A stretch of DNA of 64,000 nucleotides from Tamarix chinensis (GCA_030549775.1 CM060180.1:91286172-91350171); one strand, 5' to 3'; counted from the stretch's first letter, positions 48,650-61,008 are shown. Program-made: numbers and translations. The notes: generated by a model not told the origin, from the sequence alone.

Positions 48650-50195
48650 CTCTAGGTTCTATAAAGGAGTGGACTTGATTGTCGGGGGTAGTATTTACCT
48701 TATATCTCATGGAAATTGAATTACATGACTTCAATGTAATTGTTGGAATGGAAATGTCAGGGAAGTACCGAGTGTTGATTGATTGCGCACAAGAAAATTT
48801 AGTTTTGTGAGGACCTAAGGGTATTACAATCTCTACGAGAAGTTTAAGCCTAACTGCTTAGTAAGGACCATGTCAACAATTGCAATGAGAAACCTTTTTC
48901 ATAAGGGGTATTCATTTTTCTTGTGTAATAGTTTAGATACCATTAGAGCATATAGTGGTCCCCAAGTATCTTGACATATCCCCTGAGGTGATTTTGGGAG
49001 TGACATCCATTTGAGTAGTCAAGTTTACCATGGACGTGTTGCCAAGGATGGACATAGTATCTAAATCCCCTTACTATATGGCCCTTGTGGAGATAAGAGA
49101 GCTCAAGGTCTAGTTGGAGGAGTTATTGGGGAAGAGTTACATCTAACCCAACATATCACTATAGGGAGTGCTAGTCCTATTTGTGAAGAAGGATGGGAGC
49201 TTGAGATTGTCCATTGATTATCAAGGTTTAATCGAGTTACGGTAAATAACCTTTAACCATTGCCAAGGATCAATGATCTATTCGACTAATTCAAAGGATC
49301 CAAGGTATTCTCCAAGATTGATCTTCTGTTAGGCTACCATCAGTTGAGGATAGCCGAGCATGACATCCCAGAGACTTATTTTCAAAGAAGATATGGCCTT
49401 TATGAGTTTACAGTAATGCCTTCTATACTCACTAATGCACCAACAACATTCATGTCATTCATGAAATAGATATTTAAGGACATCCTCATCCACTCCAACA
49501 ATTGAGAGATGCAAGAGCAATATTTAAGGATGACTTTGGCATATGCCAAAATTTTAAATTCCAAGTTTTGGTTATATTAAGTGGCTTTTCTAAGACATGT
49601 AATCTCTATGAATGATGTGGCAGTGGATCCTTCCAAGTTTTAGGCAGTTTCTAAATGGCTAGCACAAACTTCTATTAAGGAGTTGCACAAATTTATAGGA
49701 TAGGTCAGTTACTGCCATAGGTTTATGGCAAACTTTTATAAGATAACATGCTCGTTAACTAGATTACTAAATAAGGCTAAGCAATTTCAGTGGGATGAGA
49801 ACTGTGGTGAAGCTTTTGGGGTGTTGAAGTAGTGTTTAACTAGAACTCTAGTGCTCACATTGGAAAGTGGGCCTAACAGTTTTGAAGTATACATTGATGC
49901 TTCCGAGCACAATTTGGGTTGCATGCTAATGTAACACAGGATAGTAGTAGCTTACATATTCCAACAACTAAAGCAACATGAACAAAACTAACTGACACAT
50001 GACTTAGAGCTTGTTGCAGTAGTATTCTCCCTTAAGATCTAGAGGCATTGTTTCTATGGTGTTTGGTAAAAGTTCTACACTAACCATAAGAGCCTAAAGT
50101 ACATCTTCATGCTATAGAATTTGAATTTGAGACAGCACCAATGGTTGGAGTTGGTTAAGGATTATGACTTAGAGTTTACCTACTATGAGGGTGAT
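48650..50195 (+). pseudogene. Protease, reverse transcriptase and RNase H of gypsy element 2 (decayed)
   Basis: A protease-like region at 48660-48800 is followed by RT with [32 protein letters not shown] and [11 protein letters not shown] blocks (49255-49440). The catalytic FIDD block is lost; a deletion leaves FKDILIHS at about 49470. RNase H covers 49800-50190 (LNKAKQFQWDE, then a SNSFEVYIDASEHNLGCMLM-like block). It is cut at 50199 by a solo LTR. Confidence 0.85.
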
Positions 50196-50199
50196 GCAC

Positions 50200-51724
50200 T
50201 GTCGTATGCACAACAAATTTAATAAATAAATCCTAATTCCCAAATACGTAGTATATGGCAAGGAGTCGAACCCACAAGGAATGGTATATAATCAATAATT
50301 CCATAATCGATGTTAAAACCCCGGTTATGTAATAACATACAATTCTATCATCAATATCTAAACTATGGATAAATAATAAAACATTGTACTCACTAATTAA
50401 TGAATAAGGATAGGAAGTATTGATTATGGAATTAGGATATCAAATAATCATGGAGAAACGAAATATTCTAAATGATTTAACGTTGACTTGTAGAAACTCA
50501 TAATAATTCATCTCTTTGCTTTCTCTCAATTTTAATAAATTGAATAAGCTCTCAATTTATCACCTAACCAATTAATAACCTAGGTTAAGAACACTAGATT
50601 CAATTAATGGCAGCATTACGAATGGAAAGCAGTCAACTATGACCATAATCACATAAGCTCGGATCATGCAATCATACGAAATAATGGACAAGATTAATAA
50701 TTAATCTTTTGCTACTATGGAAACGTTAATTAACAATTACGTATTAATTCCGTTATCCTTGCGTAGATTAAGATCTAAACTAGATAGGTGATCAGTCTAA
50801 TTAGTTTAAATTCTTAATCTATGATGCGAGATCATTCAATTCCGTCCATCAATTCAATTAAATTCCATCTAGAATCATGAATTCAAAATCCAAAACCCTA
50901 ATTCCGTCATCAAATCCTCCTACCTTATATTATCTACATAATTGCAGTAACACATAATTAAATGCAATAATCTATAATTAACATCAATGCTTATAAATAA
51001 ATTAACAATGAAACACTAAACACAAGAAAAATAATAATGCAGCAAAGAGAATTGAATTGCATTCAATCAAAAATCAAAACTTGCAATTAAAAGAGGAATG
51101 GAGAAGAACTTATCGAATTGAATTGCAGAGTGTTGATTGTTCAATTGAATACAATGGAGAGAAAGAGAATTGGAATTACAAATTACATGTGGTATCTAGA
51201 GAGTATAGAGAGAAAGAGAAAATCCCATTCTCGAACTCCCCCGAACCACCTTTTCGAATGTTCAAACTTTAGAAATATATCGGGGAAACATTGCGCGAAC
51301 GGTTACAGAATTTGAGAAAAACACGGTCCGTGTTATAAAACACGGGACCCTCGTGTTTTTTCCTTGAACTCTCGACCAAATGCTGAATTTTTAAGTGCTG
51401 AAATTTGTGTGCTGATAGAAAAACACGGCCCGTGTTTAGGAAACACGGCCCGTGTTTAGGAAACACGGGGGGGCCGTGTTTCTTGTTCCTTCATTATTTC
51501 TTCATGAAATTTCAACACAATCTTCCCTTTGATATATATTCTTCATTTCTAGTCTTTTATTCCATTGATTCCATATCTCTTGATGTGTTCTTTGCTTCCT
51601 TTTCTCTTTCCATTGATTTCTCCTTTGAATTTCTTCATTTTTATCTTTTCCTACAAAATCTATCCAAAAGAGAAAAGCTCGAGAAAAGATTAAATGTTAT
51701 AAAAATAATGAGGAATAAATGACA
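50200..51724 (-). mobile_element. Solo LTR, 1.5 kb, inside gypsy element 2
   Basis: The ends are TGTCGTATGC and AATAAATGACA, so both TG...CA and a short TGTC/GACA inverted end are present. It separates RNase H from integrase of gypsy 2. No matching 5-bp duplication is seen. The TGTCGTA end resembles 41314-43039; orientation is set by that comparison. It carries the AAACACGGCCCGTGTTT palindromes at 51325-51480. Confidence 0.65.
51325..51480. repeat. Palindromic AAACACGGCCCGTGTTT repeats
   Basis: Two direct 22-bp copies of AACACGGCCCGTGTTTAGGA at about 51421-51464, then AACACGGGGGGGCCGTGTTT, with a related AACACGGTCCGTGTT and AAACACGGGACCCTCGTGTTT upstream. Confidence 0.85.
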
Positions 51725-51744
51725 TTTTTACTTAGCAAAATAAC

Positions 51745-53289
51745 ATATAAATCTCATATATCAGAGGGTAAGGCTAATGTGGTGGTAAATGTGCTTAGCT
51801 GGAAGATGTTGCATTCCTTGGGTATGATTTTGTTATCAGATCATCAGTGTCGGGAGTTTATAAAGATGGAGATCAAACTAATCACCGTTGGTAATCTAGA
51901 TACAAGAATGAGTGTACTCACCAGTATGGAAGGTACAGTCAAAGTATTTTAGATCCACGAGGATAGTAATGTTAGATACTGAGGTAGGTGATGCATTCCT
52001 TAAAGATGTGATGAGCTTAAGAGGAGGATCCTTGAAGAACTACATTGTACTCCTTATTTTGTCCACCTTAGAGGGGATAAGATATACAAGGATTTGATGA
52101 AGGTATATTAGTGGCTCCATATAAAGTAGAAATGGCATAGTTCATTTCCCGATGTCTGACCTATCACAAGATTATGATTGAGCATAAGAGACCAGTAGAG
52201 TTGGTACAACCACTAGAGGTTCTAGAGTGGAAGTGAGACAACATATCTATGCACTTTTTGGTTGGTCTTCCAAGTACCTATAGTAGATTTAATTCTATCT
52301 AGGTTATTATGAATCATCTAACTAAGTCAGCAGTGCTCATACTAATAAAGCTGACATGGGGTATAGAGTAGTTAACCAATGCTTACGGGAAGTACATTAT
52401 AAGATTGCATGGAGTCCCTAGAGATAACATTTTGAACTAAAATTTTAGATTCTTATCACACTTTTAGAAAACATTGCAAGCCGCTTTTGAGACCCAACTG
52501 AAGATAAGTACTACTTTTCACCCATCAATGTATGGTTAGAAAGAGAGGACCATTGATACTCTAGAGGACATGCTTTGTACATGTGTGTCAGATTTTGGAG
52601 GTAGTTGGGAAGATTGCCTAAACTTAATTGAGTTCTCCTATAACAACAGTTATCATGCTAGTATCGAGATATCACCTTTTGAGGGCTTGTACGGGAGGAA
52701 GTATTATATTTCTTCATGCTAGACCAATATTAGCAAGACGATTGTGTTGGGATCTGAGATGATTGAGGAGACAACGAGTCACATCTAACTGATCTAGGAC
52801 CAAATAAGAGTAACCCAAGATCAGCAGAAGAGCTACACAGATTTGAGAAGAAAAACCAATGGTTATAAAGTGGGAAATGGAGTCCTTTTGAGGGTCTCTC
52901 CCACTAAGACAGTCATGAGGTTTGGTAGAAAGGATAAGCTCAGTCAAAGGTACATTGGACCGTATGATATTGTAGATTGTGTTGGTGAGATCTCCTATTG
53001 TTTATCCCTACTGATGGAACTATTGCAAATGCAAAATGTCTTTCACATATCCTAGTTGAGGAAGTACATAGTGGCACCTTCACATATTATTCAATCAGAG
53101 TGATTAGAGCTCGATGAATCCTCAACTTATAAAGAGTGACCGGTGAGCATGCTAGATATGAAGGCTAGAGAGATGCGTACAAAGATCATTCCACTATTAT
53201 AGGTCCTTTGGTCATGGTATGGTGATGAGGAGACTAGTTGGGAGGCTAATGAGGTGATTCGAGAAAAGTACCCAAAGTTATTCTCTTAG
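51745..53289 (+). pseudogene. Integrase and chromodomain of gypsy element 2 (decayed)
   Basis: It opens with the RNase H end (SEGKANVVVNVLSWKMLHSLG). The integrase zinc finger follows (near 52145-52180). The core LEW ... ISMHF block at about 52225-52260 has His where the first catalytic Asp is expected. [19 protein letters not shown] block and [10 protein letters not shown] follow. The GPYDIVDCVGEISYCL segment is at about 52960-53010. The chromodomain (WYGDEETSWEANEVIREKYP) ends near 53289. Its presence places the element among chromoviruses. Confidence 0.85.
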
Positions 53290-53449
53290 TGTGTTGCCTT
53301 AATATAACCAATTTCTTTAAAGTGGTAGTAACCCCTTTTTCCTTGTTCTTTTTCTCCTAATGTGCAACTTGCTATGTATGAAATGATGTGATTAGATTGT
53401 TAATAGGCTTCAATGACATGACCTCTTTAAGTTGGTAGTTTTTTAATAC

Positions 53450-53785
53450 CTCATCTTTAAATGATGAGAAGTGTGGTAAAGCTTTTGAAGAGTTGAAGAA
53501 GCATTTGACTACAGCCTGAGTGCTTGCATTACCAAGTGGGTCTCAAGATTTTGAAGTATATAGTGATGCTTCCAAGCTTAGTATAGGTTGCATGCCAATG
53601 CAACACGGGACAATATTAGCTTAAGCATCCCGACAATTGAAGTAGCATGAACTTTACTACTGAACGCATGGTTTAGAGCTTAACATAGTAGTGCTCGCCC
53701 TTAAGATCTAGAGGCATTATCTCTATGGTAGTTAGTACAAGTTCTACATTGACTATACGAACCTCGAGTACATCTCTTGACTACC
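53450..53785 (+). pseudogene. Stray gypsy RNase H fragment (third element)
   Basis: GKAFEELKKHLT, then a GSQDFEVYSDASKLSIGCMPM-like block and a YYLTHGLELNIVVLALKI-like block repeat the RNase H domain already present at 49800-50190, with different mutations. It therefore comes from another gypsy copy, now truncated on both sides. Confidence 0.8.
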
Positions 53786-53789
53786 AAGA

Positions 53790-56566
53790 GGCAATAGATA
53801 GCCCTAGGCTCTCAAACCGAACTACCAGCTTTCAATTGAACTCAGAAGTTGATCAACAAAGATCACTACCCATTGAATAGCAAATACTCGCAAAAGGAAT
53901 CCTTTAGTACAACGGTACTAAGTAACCCTTTATACTAACAAAAATTAATAAAAAAAATAGCTTAGAACACATATGAGGAATCACAATAATATATGGCATA
54001 AAACATCAAACTATACTTGTGTCAATTGAAATATGATAACCATTCATACAACTACATACCACCAACATAAAATACTATTCATACTCATTCATGTGGAACC
54101 AAGTGAAACTTATCAATATAACATCTAAGAGATGTTCTTTCCACTATAATTAGAAATAACATCAACCCAAAACCAAGATAATAACTACATGCCACATTCC
54201 TTATTATCAATCCCAATAAATCTCATAACATAGGTAGGCTTACAATCAGAGATCAATAACAACACATTGCATCATAAGTAGGCACGAAGACTACTATCAG
54301 ATCACAGGTAGGTACAAAGGCTGCTATCAAACTGTACGTAGGTGCAAAGGCTACTATTGAACAATAGGTAGGCATGAAAGCTACTACTAAAATATAGGTA
54401 GGCATGAAGGCTACTACCAAAATGTAATTATTCTCAAAGGTTTCTACTAAAACATAGTTAGGAATAAAGGTTACTACAGACCAATCCAATAATCCATCAA
54501 TCATTTTCATTTTTTATACACTTGAGGGGAGATCAATCAACCTAGAGATACTGAGGTACTCTAGTCATATTGGCGAACCAAGGCTAAGAAGCATCTTACC
54601 AACTATGAACCCAAGGATGAAAAGGTACCCTAGTCACATTAGTATACAAAGGTAACATAGTTACCATACCGACAAGGACACCTAATTCATAAGTATATAT
54701 ATCCCTTATCAGTCCATAGAGTAGTATAGAGTAAGGTGTAGAATTCTGGCTGGGGCATGATGGCACGCCAGCAAAAATTTAGAATCAATAATGGGTTAAA
54801 CCACTTCTTTAGGCTAGTGACCCTAAAGAGCCACCATGCCTGATCTTGAGGTCATTCACTTTAAGTATTAGCATCTTATCAAGGTGGGCACAAAATCGGA
54901 TATAATCACGTCGATCTAATTTTCATGATTAATCATTTTACTCATTTCTAATTGCTCCAAGACAGTCTAAAACCAGATCATTACCAATGTCATTCATAAA
55001 AATATACTAAGGTCATTAACGTTTTGGCGCATTAGTCCAAAAATAACCAAAATGCCCCTGAGGTTAAAACTATCATTATCATCTTCTTTAATTATTAAAT
55101 CCATTACATGTATAGGTTTGTCTTGAAAATAATAAAACATAATAATTAAATTAATTTATCATGCATTTAAGTTATTAGATAAGCCAAATGATTATTTTAC
55201 CCTTATTTAACAGTTTTTGTGCAAAAGCCCTAACACGTGTATCTAATACTTCCCTGATCACATACTCTAATACTTAATAACATATAATATATATTAGGCA
55301 TAGTTTTCATGGTAAAATTCATAACACACATAAAAATAACTAAATTACCCTTAGGGAACCATCTATGATTATTATTCTATAATTATATCTAAATGTGCTC
55401 ATACTATCATTTTCCACCTACATTTCATACTTAATCATGAGAGATCATTTTTCCATACTTTTGTACCCAAAATATTTTACATATGATAACAAGTTATTTT
55501 TTACTAATTTTTAAATTATAATATCTAACACATAATTATTATATAACCACTCATGATTAAAAATTTTTAGACATTAAAAATTCTGATGTACTATCATGTA
55601 AAATTTACTAATTAAGGAGAGTATAAAAGTTACATGAATCCCACCAAAAATACAAAAATAGTGGCACCCTATTAAATACTACGAGATCTCACTAATCAAC
55701 TTTCTTACCTAAACATAATACCAAAATACCATATTAATGTTTAACAAATAAAATAATAATTATAATAATAAAATATTTATTTTTCTAAAATTACGAAAAT
55801 AACCTTAAATATTTATAATGGATAACAAAAAATTTTAAACCAAACTTTATGCTATGCATGTAGAGTGAGCAGGGGTGCATGAGGGGCTGCTTGCCTGGTG
55901 GCTACGAGGAGGGTGGTGTAGGGGTTAGTTTAGTTTAGATGGTGGAGGGTGGCAGAGATGGTAGTGGCTCAATCGGTAGATGTTTGCAACAAAGGTGGTG
56001 CAAGAAGGGTAGGATATGTGCACAATAGGGAGCATGGGTAGGAAGAAGGAGGAGGAGGGCTAGGAGAAGATAGAGGAGGAGGAGGAGGAAAGTAGGAGAA
56101 GATGAAGGAGGAAAAGGAAGAGGAGGAGGAGGATCAGAAGAAAACGAAGAGAAAAGGAGGAGGAGGAGGATGAAAAAGAAGAAGGAGAAGAAGGAAGAGG
56201 AGGAGGAGAAGAATAACACAGCTCAACCTTTTCTCAAAAACAAAATTCCAAGAAAAATGCAACTAGAAGAAGAAGCAAAAGAAGAAGAAGAAGAAAGCAA
56301 CTCAACCTTTTCTCAGAAATAGAATTCCAATGAAAATAAAGTTAGAATCTTCAACCTTTCTCCACCCTTAATCCTTTGTTGCTTAAGAGAACAAAGGAAA
56401 ACTAAAGCTAAGATCAACGGAATAAAAGAGAGACAATGCTCGAGAGAAGGTGAGATGTGCCTCAAAAAGTACTTTTAAGGGGAAAATAAATATAAAAAAA
56501 ACATAGAATGATCTAAATAATGTCAAAATGAAGCCAAAGTAACAAAATATGATAATTAGCCCAAGT
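53790..56566 (-). mobile_element. Truncated reverse LTR (1581-5692 family)
   Basis: CACTACCCATTGAATAGCAA and GGTACTAAGTAACCCTTTATA match 6390-6475 of the reverse solo LTR. A 30-bp minisatellite (54262-54482), AT-rich DNA and a purine-rich GGAGGAGGA tract (55860-56300) follow. The TGTAACACC start is missing, so the left side is truncated. Confidence 0.6.
54262..54482. repeat. 30-bp minisatellite, about seven units
   Basis: Units of the form GTAGGCATGAAGGCTACTAC plus 10 bp. The 30-bp length keeps an open frame on the minus strand with a repeating FVPTY pattern; this is a by-product and not a gene. Confidence 0.85.
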
Positions 56567-57387
56567 TGAAATACCCCAAAATTTTAATTCTAGAAATTTC
56601 GGCCAATTAAGGATTTATTAGAGAAATTACTTAAATAAATAATTTTATTAAAATTAAGAGAGTTAATTGAGGTAAATCAAGGGGAAAATAATGAAGAATT
56701 TAATTAGGAAAAAAATAGGGTATTCTACTAATTAACATGAAAGTTAAGGAAATTTATCTAAAATAGGCAGATTAATCTAAAAAGGAATTTAATTATTATT
56801 ATTATAATAAGTATTATTAATTTTAAATATAAAAAAATATAATAATACCAAACATCCAAATACTCAACCCACATATTTTTCCACTTCTTTTTCTTTTCTT
56901 TTCTTTCTTTTTCTTCCTCTTTTTCCCTTTTGTTTTTCCTTCCCCCCGACCTGGGCTAGCCCGTTGCGCGACCCAGCTCCCGTATGAGGCCCAAGCCCGC
57001 TCCGCTCCCCCTTTCTTTTTTCTTCCTTCTTGGCTGATCTGGTTCCCTTTTTCTTTTCTTCTTTTTCTCCCTAAGCCGCCTGGTCCCGATATCATCTTCT
57101 TCCCCAAGGCATGGCGGCGACCGAGGAGCTACAACCCAACACTCCGCCGGCCACCATCGTTTCCACCGTCCTACCTTTCCTCTCCCATCGCTTTCTTTCA
57201 CTAATTCAGCCCCAACCGACCCTTTTCCCCTCTCTCGAGCACCCTTCCCTTTCCCTTTCCCTTTCCCTCTTCCCTCGACTATGTCGTCGTTGCCATGACA
57301 GAACCGCCTCGGCTGCTGCCACCGGGCGGCATGCCTAGCATCTGCACCCCCTTATCTTCTTCCCCTTGTCCTTGCCCAGCCAATCGA

Positions 57388-57389
<2 letters not shown>

Positions 57390-57432
<43 letters not shown>
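57390..57432. repeat. (TA)21 microsatellite at the LTR promoter position
   Basis: The run sits where the sister copy has CCTATAAATACC (11100-11111), between similar flanks (CC-CAAT upstream, CCCCAxxGCC downstream). Confidence 0.85.
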
Positions 57433-57435
<3 letters not shown>

Positions 57436-57959
57436 ATAGCCTGCCTCAATTCAAATTTTGATCTCAAAAATCCAGAATCAACCCTTCTCGCCGCCTCCTC
57501 TTTAGACGAGCAAACCACAACCACCGCCCATCGCTGCCAGCCAAACCACCCCCAAAATTGCTCCTTGCACCACCCTCTACCTAACCAAGCCCTCCTCTTC
57601 TCTTGATATCCCCTCCATGAGCCACCCCGACCGTGCAAAGTCGCCCTCCCCAAACGACCAACTTCAGCCCTGCCGCCCTTCGCGCCACCACCCCCCATCA
57701 ATTCCGCCACCACCAACGCCACCTCTACCCTCCAAAACAACCAAGGGAGCCTCTTCTACCTCCCCACATCACCTTTCCTTATCCTCCTCCCTCCTTTCTC
57801 CTTCTTCCACCACCTTAAGCTTTCACAACCGCCGCCGCCGCCGCCACTGTACACCGCCGCGGGTGCCACCACTACCTTAAGTGGTCCTCTAACCTTCCCA
57901 ACCCTTAAACTCACTTTATACAAATATTAGTTATTTAGTAATATTAATGGTATTATCTA

Positions 57960-58015
57960 TATTATTATTATTATTATTACTATTATTATTTTTATTAATA
58001 TTATTATTATTATCC

Positions 58016-58046
<31 letters not shown>

Positions 58047-58312
58047 CTTGTTAATATTTTTAATACTAACTTTATCCATTTTCACTTTTATTATTAATAT
58101 AAATATTTGGACCCTTATATTATTATTATCATTTTGGTTACTATATTATGGTTATTGTCATTATTATTACTATGCTTAATGTTATTATTATTATCATTAT
58201 TATTTTTATTATTATTACTATTATTATTATCATTATTAATTTATTATTATTACTACTAATATTATTGTTATTATTATTTTTATTCTTATTCTTATTCTTA
58301 TTATCATTATTT

Positions 58313-58347
<35 letters not shown>

Positions 58348-58660
58348 GGCGTTGTTAATAATATTAGTATTATTTTTATTATTATTAATGTTATTGAAAC
58401 CGAAATTGGCATGTTTCCCTTTTGTTCCTATAGAAGAAGAATACCCAACCTTAGTATTATTACTATTATTATTATTCAAACTTGTTAATATTGTCCCTAA
58501 TGCCTTTTTTACTAATATTATTACTATGGTATCATTATTAGTTATTACTAATACTATTGTTATTATTTTGTTAATATTATTATAATAAAAGCATTTGAAC
58601 CCTTATATTATTATTATTTCAAATATAACTAATATCATTATTATCTTTAATAATATTAGT
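57960..58660. repeat. ATT/TTA-rich microsatellite zone with (TTG)12
   Basis: Long interrupted TTA runs, including a (TTG)n run at 58313-58349. The poly-Leu/Ile and poly-Asn frames across it are artefacts. Confidence 0.9.
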
Positions 58661-59558
58661 ACCTTGTTAGTAGTACTAATATTATATTATTATCTTATCT
58701 CTAAAACCATTATTAGCCTTAGCCTTAAAAATAATAAGGATTATATTTCTAGGAGCATGGGTATTACTACTATTATTATTGTTAGTACTATTTTATTTTA
58801 ACAAGTATTAGTACTATCATTAGAAGAAATAAAGATATTAGGTTTGATGATATAAATGTAGTTACGAATAATAACATAAGTATATTTTGACTAGTAATAA
58901 GTAGTAGGCTAACTTGATGGTAAAAACCCTAGTTTTCACTTATAAAACTCCGTGTAAAAATAGCAACCCTAATCTTAAAATAAAATAAGAAATAATAGTA
59001 TTTTTGGGTAGAAAGGAAACTAATCATTAGTCTTACCCTCTTATAGGTGAATCGAGCCAAAGCCCTAAAGAGTCGTAGGAGCGTGCTCCAAGCCCGACGT
59101 CACTTTAGGTAAGGATGTAGATAAGGCCCATGTGTGTTTTGTGACTTGTATGCATTGGATGATTTATATCATGCTACGTCGTGTAATACATGATTGTTAT
59201 TAACTTGTCTTATGCGTAGCATAGTTTGGAGTTAAGGTATGTTTGTATATGTTTTTGTGTGACATGTGTGTTATATGTATGTATGGTGATCATGACGTGA
59301 TATGTTATGGCCCTATAGGACATGCATGATAGGACCATTGATAATATGATATGGAAATGAAAGGACAAAAAAGAAAGAAAATGAGAAGTGGGTTCACTGA
59401 GGGGGATATGAGGTTGACCAAAATACCTCATGATCCATGAGAGGAAATTAAAAAGGGAGGACTAGCCAAAATGAATAAGAGATGGGAACCATGCATGGGA
59501 GCCTTAAAATTTGCATGGGGACTTTAAGATTTTGCATGGAGTGGATAAATCTTGCATG

Positions 59559-59920
59559 CACTACTACGGAAACAGGAAATAATAACGGGACATTAATAAC
59601 GGTGGTTCGAAAATCGTCGTCAAATCCGTGAAAATTAATTCGCGGGAAGTTTTAATAACGGTTTTACTTAATAACCGTTATTACAAGTGCAAGGTAAAAT
59701 TTTGCATAGGAATTTTAATAACGGTTGACGTAAAACCATTATTAAAACATAATTTAATAACGGTTCAAACAATAACCATTGTTAAAATTAGCATGGTTTT
59801 AATAACGGTTCCTCTAAAAATCGTTATTAAATCATGTTTTGATAACAGTTCTTGGAGGAACCTTTATTAAAACATGATTTAATAACGGTTCTTACAGGAA
59901 CCGTTATTAAAATCTCCTTT
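59559..59920. repeat. CACTA copy C 5' subterminal palindrome array
   Basis: Six or seven TTTAATAACGGTT ... AACCGTTATTAAA pairs with 8-12 bp loops, starting about 30 bp from the terminus. Confidence 0.9.
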
Positions 59921-60188
59921 TATTTCGTTCTCTTCTATTTCGTGCCAAAAATTTCAGACTCTGCCGCTTCCCTCTCGTACTCTTTTTCTCTTGCGAACCC
60001 TTGCACCACCGCTCCGACTCCTCTGAATTAAGGGAAAATTTCGCACCGTCATCTCTCCACCACCCCTCTGCCATTCTTGCGAACGTAGCTAGAATTTGTA
60101 CCTTCGTCGTTGCCGTTCTCAACTTGTACGTCGCCGCTCCCTTTACGTATGTGTTGTTCTTCCTTCATTGCTTAATTTTTCTCTACTG

Positions 60189-60193
<5 letters not shown>

Positions 60194-60250
<57 letters not shown>
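60194..60250. repeat. (TA)28 microsatellite in CACTA copy C leader
   Basis: Perfect (TA)n, at the position equivalent to 32693-32754 in copy A. Shorter runs occur at 61084-61112 and 62026-62055. Confidence 0.95.
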
Positions 60251-60252
<2 letters not shown>

Positions 60253-60713
60253 GCAGGCATGTTGCACCGAAGAGGTTGTGTTTGATGTGTTGTTCGAAAA
60301 TCTGTCGTTTGATGTGTTGGTGAAAAATTTTGATGTGGCCTTTTTTGATTGTGGTCGGCCGAGACCTTAATATATATGTATATATATATATATAAATGTG
60401 TTTATAATCTATTTTATAAAAATATGTATTATTATTTTAAGAGAATCCACAAGCCTAAAATATATATTATTATCATAAGATATGTACGTTCTAAGTATAA
60501 AATGAAGGTGTATATATTTTTTTAGCACTCACATTATTATATATGCAGATGATCATGTGTATTTATATGCTTTTTTAATATATATTTTGTAAGACATGTA
60601 TGTTTTCTTTTCCGTAAAATGTGTGTTTATATGTGTTCTATTATATGTATATATATATATATATATAATATATTTATATATAAGATGTGTATATATAATC
60701 TTAAATAATTGTG

Positions 60714-60868
60714 GTTAGGGTTAGGGGGAGGGTTAGTGTTAGGGTTAGCTATAGGTTTAGGATCATTATCATATGAGGTTTAGTGTTATTTTTTATTATA
60801 ATTTATTAGGGTTAATTATTGTTAGGGTCAGGGGGAGGATTAGGGTTAGAGTTAGGGTTAGGGTTTAT
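60714..60868. repeat. Telomere-like TTAGGG-rich stretches in CACTA copy C leader
   Basis: GGTTAGGGTTAGGG and GTTAGAGTTAGGGTTAGGG blocks, separated by AT-rich DNA. The units are degenerate and mostly TTAGGG or GTTAGG, whereas the plant telomere repeat is TTTAGGG. Confidence 0.75.
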
Positions 60869-61007
60869 CGTTTATTATACTAAATATAAACTAGGGCTAT
60901 AAGGAAAAATCCTAAGGATAAGGGTATTGTGCATGGGGAAAAGTTGAGGAGGTTGGTTGGGCATCGATGTTGTGAACGATAAAAATTAAATAGAGATGAA
61001 TAATTGT

Positions 61008-61008
<1 letters not shown>

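Larger units (their letters stand above)
56567..59558 (+). mobile_element. Family-2 LTR-like element, second copy, cut by CACTA copy C
   Basis: It starts TGAAATACCCCAAAATTTT and follows the 10082-13598 copy in order: AT-rich start, CpG-rich pyrimidine tract (56880-57880), promoter zone, a TTA-rich zone (57960-58660), AAACCCTAGTTTTCAC, the block CCAAGCCCGACGTC near 59085, then GGGAGCCTTAAAATTTGC. It is interrupted at 59558 by CACTA copy C; the remainder lies beyond the window. Confidence 0.7.

Noticed and set aside
55935..56219. 94-codon minus frame rich in Ser/Leu/Pro
   Set aside because: Product of a GGAGGA-type purine tract in a truncated LTR.
58141..58585. Poly-Leu/Ile frame (plus) and poly-Asn frame (minus)
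   Set aside because: Translations of TTA/TTG microsatellites.
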